From contig JAEDGC010000048.1 of NCBI GenBank assembly GCA_016297695.1, positions 1 through 11,929 on the forward strand: a stretch of 11,929 nucleotides of DNA. The letters run 5' to 3'. The position numbers and the translations under genes are program-made. The notes under the pieces are model-generated. The model had not been told where the DNA came from, did not search any database, and worked only from the letters and a program-made list of their open reading frames with translations. The stretch's first letter is position 1; each line of letters begins with the position of its first letter. This DNA comes from Bacilli bacterium. GTDB lineage: Bacteria; Bacillota_I; Bacilli_A; RF39; UBA660. Shown here one piece after another: positions 6,640 through 11,929 of the stretch.

Positions 6640-7008
6640 ATGAGAATAAGAAATAATAAAGTTAATGTATTTTTAAGTGATGATGAAAAATTTATTTTAA
6701 AAAGAGATTCTTCAAAATTAAACTTATCTCAGTCTGAATATATAAGAAATTTAATTATAGGATATGAGATTAAAATTCCAGAAGTAAAACAAGAACCAAA
6801 GCCTAAAAAAGAAGAATATATTATAGAGAATATTGTTAAAGCACTAGAAGAAAATATTGAATGCTTAATTAAAGTAAAGAATCGATTTCATTATCTTGGA
6901 TATTTTGAAGATGAACGAGCAATTGGAACTAAAATTGAATATTTAAAATTACAAAATAGTACACTAAAAAAATATATACCTCAAAATGATAAAGACAATG
7001 TCCAGTGA
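6640..7008 (+). CDS. MobC-like ribbon-helix-helix mobilization protein
   Basis: A 122-residue protein whose ATG has AAAGGAG (6623-6629) 10 nt upstream. Residues 5-42 look like a ribbon-helix-helix DNA-binding domain: a strand (NKVNVFL), a helix (SDDEKFILKRDSSKLN) and LSQSEYIRNLIIGYE, the hallmark of MobC-like relaxosome accessory proteins. A short Pro/Lys linker follows, then a helical C-terminal half (about 60-115), probably for dimer or relaxase contact. Such proteins bind oriT and help the relaxase. The palindrome cluster directly upstream is its likely target. Unusually, no relaxase gene follows: the gene ends in a terminator, and the only relaxase in the window is the MobV gene at the left edge, so the original partner may be that protein or may have been lost. 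Confidence 0.7.
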   Translation: MRIRNNKVNVFLSDDEKFILKRDSSKLNLSQSEYIRNLIIGYEIKIPEVKQEPKPKKEEYIIENIVKALEENIECLIKVKNRFHYLGYFEDERAIGTKIEYLKLQNSTLKKYIPQNDKDNVQ

Positions 7009-7017
7009 CATTGTCTT
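6992..7017. terminator. Bidirectional intrinsic terminator between convergent genes
   Basis: An 11-bp perfect stem (6992-7002 with 7007-7017), loop CAGT, and T-rich sequence following on both strands. It holds the stop codon of the ribbon-helix-helix gene (7006-7008) and lies 6 bp from the end of the RidA gene (-). It has the same core as the hairpin at 933-970. Confidence 0.8.
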
Positions 7018-7022
7018 ACTTT

Positions 7023-7421
7023 TTATTTTTCTATCAATGCTGTTACTTCTATTTCTATCTTTGAACCTTTTCTAACAAATCCACTAACTTCAACCATGGT
7101 AGAAACAGGCATAGAATTTTTAAAATATTCTGCTCTGATTGGAGATACTATTTCAAAATCATTAATATCTTTTAAATAAATAACCGCTTTAACAACATCA
7201 TCAAGTGTTGCTCCTGCTTGTTTTAAAATATCGTTAATTTCTTCAAAAACTAATTTTGTTTGTTCAGCAACATCTTCTGTTGCAACTTCATTTAAATCTC
7301 CTTGAGGTGCTTGAACACCTGAAACAAATATTAAATAAGAATCTCCTAAATCAATTTTTTTAGCAGGTGTATATACACCTTTCATTACATAACCTTCTGG
7401 CTTTATATTTTCAACTTTCAT
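7023..7421 (-). CDS. RidA/YjgF/UK114-family protein lacking the catalytic arginine
   Basis: A 132-residue protein of usual length for the family. AAGGAGG (7430-7436) lies 8 nt before the ATG and overlaps the stop of the upstream dehydrogenase gene, so the two are translated from one message. Family features are clear: SGVQAPQGDL near residues 34-43, a helix EQTKLVFEEINDILKQAGATLDDVVKAVIYL, and the closing strand KIEIEVTALI. True RidA removes reactive enamine/imine intermediates with an arginine in PARSxVEV (Arg105 in E. coli). Here the segment reads PVSTMVEV, with Ser107 in that place. By family knowledge this argues against classical RidA deaminase activity and for another Rid subgroup, whose substrates are mostly unknown. 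It is the last gene of a three-gene operon. Confidence 0.85.
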   Translation of the reverse strand: MKVENIKPEGYVMKGVYTPAKKIDLGDSYLIFVSGVQAPQGDLNEVATEDVAEQTKLVFEEINDILKQAGATLDDVVKAVIYLKDINDFEIVSPIRAEYFKNSMPVSTMVEVSGFVRKGSKIEIEVTALIEK

Positions 7422-7434
7422 TCTTAAATCCTCC

Positions 7435-8151
7435 TTAATAATTTTTTATATTCCTTACCTCAATACTAGGTATTGTTATTTCATGAGGTAATTCAAAAAC
7501 ATATTTAACTGTTTTAGCAACATCTTCTGGTGTTAATCCGTTTTCCATAATTTCCTGAGGTAACTCATTATTAGCTCTTATATAAAAGTCTGTTTGAATT
7601 AATCCAGGGCACACATCAGTTATCTTTATATTATTTCTTGCTAAATCATCTTGTATTGCTTTTCGAAAAGCATTAGTACTTTGTTTTGTTGCATTGTATA
7701 TTGGAAATGGTGGTTCGCACATGACTCCACTTTGTGAATTAATGTTAATTATTTGTCCATATCCTTGTTTTTTCATTATAGGGAAAATACTTTTTATCAT
7801 TGCTATGGTGCCAAATACATTTGTATCAATAACTTTTTTGATTCTCTCTAAACTATTCATTTCATCAAATATAGGTTGTTCCAACTTTGACATATCCCCA
7901 GAAATCCACATTCCTGCACAATTAATTAAACAGTCAATATTTTCATAATTATTTTTAATATCATTTAATAAAATTTTTATATCATTTTCATTTGCTAAAT
8001 TACATATATAAAATTGTCCATTTAAATCTTTAGCAACTTGTTCTAAATTATTGTTATCTTCATCTATAAGTATTAAATTATTTTCTTTTAAAATATTTGC
8101 TACTGCTTTTCCTACACCATTAGCAGCGCCTGTAATAATTATATTCTTCAT
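7435..8151 (-). CDS. Short-chain dehydrogenase/reductase (SDR), classical type
   Basis: A 238-residue NAD(P)-dependent oxidoreductase with a Rossmann fold. Visible motifs: TGAANGVG (residues 7-14, TGxxxGxG), Asp30 at the end of the second strand (favours NAD over NADP), NCAG (77-80, in place of NNAG), Asn111, Ser139, Tyr152 and Lys156 (the Asn-Ser-Tyr-Lys tetrad), and CPGLIQTDF after the catalytic helix. All catalytic residues are present, so the enzyme is probably active. The substrate cannot be read from the sequence. AAGGAG (8160-8165) lies 8 nt before the ATG and overlaps the stop of the hydrolase gene. With the hydrolase before it and the Rid protein after it, a small-molecule conversion or detoxification pathway is the likely setting. 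Confidence 0.9.
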   Translation of the reverse strand: MKNIIITGAANGVGKAVANILKENNLILIDEDNNNLEQVAKDLNGQFYICNLANENDIKILLNDIKNNYENIDCLINCAGMWISGDMSKLEQPIFDEMNSLERIKKVIDTNVFGTIAMIKSIFPIMKKQGYGQIININSQSGVMCEPPFPIYNATKQSTNAFRKAIQDDLARNNIKITDVCPGLIQTDFYIRANNELPQEIMENGLTPEDVAKTVKYVFELPHEITIPSIEVRNIKNY

Positions 8152-8164
8152 TTTTATTTCTCCT

Positions 8165-9100
8165 TTATATTAAATTTCTCAATATTTCAGTAACATTTTT
8201 CATATCTTTTTCTGTTGACATTATAGTTATCAATAAATTCTTATCTTTATTTAAAATTATATATTGCCCATTAGAACCATCTCTAAAAATATAACCATCT
8301 CTCGATATAAAAGTGAAATATCCTATTCCTATTTTAGGCAATACTCTTTCAGGTTTATAAGCAGATGGTGTTTCTAATTTCATAGAACACATTTCTTTTA
8401 TCCAACTGTTTGGAATAACTTGATTATTGTCATATTTACCTTCGTTTAGTAATAATTGACCTATCTTGTGAAAGTCAGAATGTTTAAGATATAATCCAGT
8501 AGCACCTGGACAATATTTACCATAGTTTTCCCATTTATAATCTATAATGTTAAGTTTTTTAAAGATGTTTTCATTAATAAAATATGTTAAATTTTGATTA
8601 AACGCTTCTTGAAAGAATACAGATAAAATAAATGGTTCAACATTGTTATATACAAATCTAGTTCCTACTTCATATGGAATATCATAATTTAATGCATAGT
8701 CTACTAATTTATCTTTATTAATGTCTTGTATAAATCTTTCAGACATCATTTGTGATTCATAACCAGCAGTATGAGTAAGTAAATCCTTTATTGTCCATTC
8801 TTTAATTTTTTCAATATTACTTTTATTTGTTATATTTGATATGTTTTTAATTATTGGAAAAATTTTAGTATTTAAAGTTAATGGTTCACCTGCTATTGAT
8901 AGTCCTTTATAGATTGCTATTCCAATAGCCATAGCAACTAATAATTTAGCGCAACTTCTTAATTCGTGTAATTGTTCATCTTTATAAAAATATTTTTCAG
9001 TTTTTCCGTTTTGTTCTATAAAAATACTATCAATATTTAGACTTGGTAAGCTTTGGGATAATATATTCACATTATTTATTACATCTTTTATATTAACCAC
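8165..9100 (-). CDS. Beta-lactamase-fold serine hydrolase (class C-like)
   Basis: A 311-residue protein. I choose the GTG at 9098-9100 because AAAGGAG (9109-9115) lies 8 nt upstream; the TTG codons further up (from 9121) lie upstream of that site. Motifs of the penicillin-binding/beta-lactamase superfamily (COG1680 type) are present: SxxK at Ser49-Cys-Ala-Lys52 followed by the usual helix, LLTHTAGY at 107-114, YxN at Tyr151-Asn-Asn153, and a C-terminal DGSNGQYIIL strand taking the HxG place. There is no signal peptide, so it is cytoplasmic. That makes cell-wall or antibiotic hydrolysis unlikely and an esterase, amidase or peptidase on a small molecule more plausible. First gene of the operon with the dehydrogenase and the RidA-like gene. 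Confidence 0.85.
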   Translation of the reverse strand: MVNIKDVINNVNILSQSLPSLNIDSIFIEQNGKTEKYFYKDEQLHELRSCAKLLVAMAIGIAIYKGLSIAGEPLTLNTKIFPIIKNISNITNKSNIEKIKEWTIKDLLTHTAGYESQMMSERFIQDINKDKLVDYALNYDIPYEVGTRFVYNNVEPFILSVFFQEAFNQNLTYFINENIFKKLNIIDYKWENYGKYCPGATGLYLKHSDFHKIGQLLLNEGKYDNNQVIPNSWIKEMCSMKLETPSAYKPERVLPKIGIGYFTFISRDGYIFRDGSNGQYIILNKDKNLLITIMSTEKDMKNVTEILRNLI

Positions 9101-9140
9101 TTTAAATTCTCCTTTCAACAAGTTTTAAAATACTATTAAA

Positions 9141-9146
9141 ATTATA
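9141..9146 (-). promoter_or_regulatory. -10 box of the hydrolase-SDR-RidA operon
   Basis: A perfect TATAAT on the minus strand, with a predicted start near 9134 and a leader of about 34 nt to the GTG. No good -35 is seen. It is divergent from the promoter at 9178-9206. Confidence 0.5.
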
Positions 9147-9177
9147 CTATAAATATTTCAAATTTACTATACATGCA

Positions 9178-9206
9178 TTGAGTATTTTATAAAATAAATA
9201 TATAAT
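9178..9206 (+). promoter_or_regulatory. Sigma-A-type promoter of the Gabija-like operon
   Basis: TTGAGT (9178-9183), a spacer of exactly 17 nt, then perfect TATAAT (9201-9206). The predicted start is near 9213, giving a leader of about 35 nt with AAGGA at 9233-9237. No operator-like repeat is obvious nearby. Confidence 0.7.
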
Positions 9207-9247
9207 AATTATAGAAAGTTTTACCAAAAAATAAAGGAATGATATAT

Positions 9248-10813
9248 ATGATTATTGAAAAAATGAAAATTATTAATTTTAAAAAGTTTTATGGCGAAAA
9301 AGATATAATTTTTAACGAAGATTTTAATGTGATAATTGGTAATAATGAATCTGGAAAGAGTTCAATATTACTTGCATTAGATTTAGTATTAAGCGGAAGC
9401 CAAAGTAAGATTGAAACTATTGGATTAGAAAATTTATTTAATTGTAAAATTATCGATGAATTTATGAATAGCGATAAAGATGTTACTAAATTACCTGAAT
9501 TAATAATTGAATTATATTTAAAAGATACAGGAATAATAGAATTTTCTGGAAATAATAATCAAGAAAAAAGAGAAACAGATGGAATTTATTTAAAAATATC
9601 ACCTGATGAGGATTTTCTTAAAATAATATCTGAGAGTCTAAGTAAAGAAAATTGTGTCTTTCCTTTTGAATACTATAAATGTACATTTAAAAAGTTTTCT
9701 GATGAATCATACAATAATTATAAGAAACCTATACGTCATATAATTATAGATGGTTCAAATATATCTAGTGAATATTATATGAAAGATTATATAACATCTT
9801 TATATTCTGCTTATGCTGATAGTACATTAAAAAACTTATATAACAATGAATTTAGGAAATTAAAAAAAGATTTTGAAACTAATAATTTATCTAGTTTGAA
9901 TGATAAGGTTCCAAATGTTAATTTTGGATTATCTACACATAACAAATACTCATTAGAGAACAATCTAACTATATACGAACAAGGTATTAACATATGGAAT
10001 AAAGGCTCTGGCACACAATGTATGTTAAAAATAAAAAGTTCTATTGAAAAGCAATCAAAAAATATAGATTTGATTTTAATAGAAGAACCAGAAAATCATT
10101 TGAGTGATATTAACATGAAAAAAATACTAAAAGATATTATGAAATCTAACAAAAAGCAAATGTTTGTTACTACACATAATAGTATGATATGTTCTAGATT
10201 AAATTTAAAAAAGATAATAGCACTAAACGAAACAAATATTTCAACAACAGAATTTAATTCTATTTCTGATGATACGGCTAACTTTTTTGTAAAATGTCCA
10301 TCTAATACAATATTAAATTTTATACTTTCAAGTAAAGTTATTCTTGTAGAAGGAGCAGCAGAATATATATTATTTGAAAAACTTTATGAATTATACACTA
10401 ACAATAATCCTAGCGTAGATAACATTAATATAATTTCAGTAAATGGATTAAGTTTTGAAAGATATTTAGAAATTGCTCAAAGTTTAAAAATAAAAGTTGC
10501 GGTTATTACAGACAATGATGAAGACTATGAAAATAAAATTATAAATAAATACTCTAAGTATGACTCTGATGATAATATAAATGTTTTTTCTGATACAGAT
10601 AACTCAAGATATACCTTTGAAGTATGCTTATTTAAAGATAACCAAGAATATATAAATAATAACAATATTACACAAGCATCAGATAAGTTGAAATTTATGT
10701 TAAACAACAAATCAGAAAGTGCATATAGATTACTAGAAGCATTAGAAGAGAACACTAATAATTTTAAAATACCAAAATATATAGAGGATGCATTTAAATG
10801 GATAAAAAATTAG
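9248..10813 (+). CDS. gajA: GajA-like OLD-family ATPase-TOPRIM nuclease
   Basis: A 521-residue protein. I take the ATG at 9248 because AAGGA (9233-9237) is 10 nt upstream; the ATG at 9239 is only 1 nt from it. In Gabija, GajA is a DNA-nicking endonuclease held in check by nucleotide binding. The N-terminal ABC/SMC-like ATPase has Walker A GNNESGKS (31-38), a signature-like KGSGTQ (252-257), Walker B LILIEEPENHL (Glu279-Glu280) and an H-loop TTHNS (His310). The C-terminal TOPRIM domain has strand KVILVEGAAE (Glu368, Glu372), a VNGLSFERYLEIA segment and TDNDED (Asp422, Asp424), followed by RYTFE. It is slightly shorter than B. cereus GajA (about 578, from memory). The next gene, a UvrD-type helicase, overlaps it by 16 bp; that pairing makes Gabija the best reading. 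A stand-alone OLD nuclease is the alternative. Confidence 0.75.
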   Translation: MIIEKMKIINFKKFYGEKDIIFNEDFNVIIGNNESGKSSILLALDLVLSGSQSKIETIGLENLFNCKIIDEFMNSDKDVTKLPELIIELYLKDTGIIEFSGNNNQEKRETDGIYLKISPDEDFLKIISESLSKENCVFPFEYYKCTFKKFSDESYNNYKKPIRHIIIDGSNISSEYYMKDYITSLYSAYADSTLKNLYNNEFRKLKKDFETNNLSSLNDKVPNVNFGLSTHNKYSLENNLTIYEQGINIWNKGSGTQCMLKIKSSIEKQSKNIDLILIEEPENHLSDINMKKILKDIMKSNKKQMFVTTHNSMICSRLNLKKIIALNETNISTTEFNSISDDTANFFVKCPSNTILNFILSSKVILVEGAAEYILFEKLYELYTNNNPSVDNINIISVNGLSFERYLEIAQSLKIKVAVITDNDEDYENKIINKYSKYDSDDNINVFSDTDNSRYTFEVCLFKDNQEYINNNNITQASDKLKFMLNNKSESAYRLLEALEENTNNFKIPKYIEDAFKWIKN

Positions 10814-11826
10814 TATTAGCCGTTGCAGGTTCGGGAAAAACTACAGAAATTATAAATAAAGTAAATTATGATGACAAAACTATTATTATTACTTATACAG
10901 AAAACAATTATAATAATATTAGGAATAAAATAATTAAGAAATTCAATGAAATACCACCAAATGTAAGAATTTATACTTATTTTTCTTTTCTTTATAGATT
11001 TTGCTTTTTACCCTTAAAAAAGAATTTAGATGTTAAAGGAATAGACTATAATATAATAAAAAATAAATGGGCAAAAGCAAAAGATTGGGCTTATTATATG
11101 AATATAGGCAATAAAAAAATGTATCACTGCAGATTAGCAAAATTATGTAATGAAGTATTAATTACTCAAATAAAGAACAGATTAGAAAAATATTTTGACA
11201 ACATTTATATAGATGAAATACAAGATTTTTCGGGTCATGATTTCAATTTTTTATTAAGTATTATTCAGTGTAATTGTAATATATTTTTAGTTGGTGATTA
11301 TTATCAACATACATATGACACTAGTAGAGATGGTAATGTAAATAAAAATTTATATAATAATTATGATAACTATGTAAATAAGTTTAAACTTTCTATACCT
11401 GAAATAGAATTTGATTACACTAGTTTTTTAAAAAGTAAAAGGTGTTCAAAAGATGTGTGCTCATTTATTAAGGTGCAATTAAATATAAACATCGAATCAT
11501 ATTTTAATCATATCTCAACAGTAAAAGAAATAACTGATGAAGAAGAAATAAAAAATATTGTAACAAATCCTACTATCGTTAAACTTTTTTATCAAAATAG
11601 CAAAAAGTATGATATTAAAAATGTTGATAATTGGGGGAATTCAAAAGGAGAAACTTATGATGATGTTTGTGTCATTTTAAATGAAAACACTTATCAATTA
11701 TATAAAAATAATAGTCTTAATACACTAGCTCCTTCAACAAAAAACAAACTCTACGTGGCTTGTAGTAGACCAAGACAAAACTTATATATAGTTTATGAAA
11801 AATTAGTAAAATCATATTTAAAGTAA
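10798..11826 (+). CDS. gajB: GajB-like compact UvrD-type SF1 helicase
   Basis: A 342-residue protein overlapping the nuclease gene by 16 bp, with AGAGGA (10783-10788) as ribosome site, so the two are translationally coupled. The SF1 helicase motifs are complete: motif I VAGSGKTT (9-16), Ia ITYTENNYNNIR, II DEIQD (139-143), III GDYYQH (166-171), IV RCSKDVCSFI (from 215), V KGETYDDVCVIL (from 283) and VI YVACSRPRQNL (319-329, Arg324). The protein starts almost directly at motif I, with no Q motif. The segments between Ia and II and between IV and V are short, so the 1B/2B subdomains of ordinary UvrD, and of B. cereus GajB (about 494 residues, from memory), are reduced or missing. As all core motifs remain, it is a compact form, not a truncation. 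It probably acts as a DNA-sensing or DNA-dependent ATPase that activates the nuclease. Confidence 0.7.
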   Translation: MDKKLVLAVAGSGKTTEIINKVNYDDKTIIITYTENNYNNIRNKIIKKFNEIPPNVRIYTYFSFLYRFCFLPLKKNLDVKGIDYNIIKNKWAKAKDWAYYMNIGNKKMYHCRLAKLCNEVLITQIKNRLEKYFDNIYIDEIQDFSGHDFNFLLSIIQCNCNIFLVGDYYQHTYDTSRDGNVNKNLYNNYDNYVNKFKLSIPEIEFDYTSFLKSKRCSKDVCSFIKVQLNINIESYFNHISTVKEITDEEEIKNIVTNPTIVKLFYQNSKKYDIKNVDNWGNSKGETYDDVCVILNENTYQLYKNNSLNTLAPSTKNKLYVACSRPRQNLYIVYEKLVKSYLK

Positions 11827-11853
11827 TATTTCTATTATTTTTAACAGAACATA

Positions 11854-11881
11854 TTGAAAAAAATCAGTTATTTGATATAAT
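11854..11881 (+). promoter_or_regulatory. Promoter pointing out of the right edge
   Basis: TTGAAA (11854-11859), a 16-nt spacer and perfect TATAAT (11876-11881). Transcription would start near 11888, just before a small inverted repeat (AGATTT 11895-11900 with AAATCT 11905-11910). No start codon with a ribosome site follows before the window ends, so a leader RNA of unknown kind begins here. Confidence 0.5.
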
Positions 11882-11929
11882 GAATTTATCAGAGAGATTT
11901 AATCAAATCTTATAGTCTTAATTTCGCAT

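Noticed and set aside
7694..7948. Plus-strand open frame of 84 codons with hydrophobic residues
   Set aside because: It is antisense to the dehydrogenase gene, whose catalytic motifs show which strand is coding.
8165..9100. Antibiotic-resistance beta-lactamase
   Set aside because: There is no signal peptide, the third motif is DGSNGQ and not KTG, and it is in an operon with metabolic-type genes; a general serine hydrolase fits better.
10525..10755. Minus-strand open frame of 76 codons
   Set aside because: It is antisense to the GajA-like gene, an AT-rich mirror frame without a ribosome site.

Overview
This is a very AT-rich window that uses the standard bacterial code: TGA is a working stop in tnpV and in the ribbon-helix-helix gene. 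Shine-Dalgarno sites are strong (AGGAGG type), and sigma-A-like promoters are easy to see. This points to a low-GC Bacillota/Firmicute, perhaps an uncultured gut Bacilli or Clostridia lineage. The mTERF-like repeat protein fits that guess, but the sequence alone does not fix the species. I found no rRNA, tRNA or CRISPR array.

Left part (1-7020): parts of a mobilizable element resembling the Tn4451/TnpX group. It starts with the 3' part of a MobV-type relaxase gene (+). Three minus-strand accessory genes follow: an mTERF-like helical-repeat protein, a two-part protein of unknown function, and a JAB/JAMM metallopeptidase. A divergent promoter region at about 3690-3770 also drives a short plus-strand transcript with three stem-loops and an intrinsic terminator. 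After it come a 90-residue unknown protein, a large serine recombinase broken by a frameshift near 4712, tnpV, a cluster of three perfect palindromes, and a MobC-like ribbon-helix-helix gene. The palindromes plus the ribbon-helix-helix gene are the best candidate in view for an oriT or operator.

Middle part (7023-9100): a tight minus-strand operon. Its order of transcription is a beta-lactamase-fold serine hydrolase (GTG start), a short-chain dehydrogenase, then a RidA/YjgF-family protein lacking the usual active-site arginine. The two gaps between genes are each 13 bp. Nothing here is mobility-related; it may be chromosomal or cargo.

Right part (9178-11826): a two-gene operon behind a near-consensus promoter. 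It encodes an OLD-family ATPase-TOPRIM nuclease (GajA-like) and, overlapping it by 16 bp, a compact UvrD-type helicase (GajB-like). This is a Gabija-type anti-phage defence module with an unusually small helicase that still has every core motif. A further promoter near the right edge points into a transcript outside the window.

Taken together, this is an accessory region: mobilization genes (relaxase, ribbon-helix-helix protein, palindromes), a probably dead integration enzyme, and defence and metabolic cargo. The element's ends are not visible, so whether the operon and the Gabija-like module lie inside it is open.
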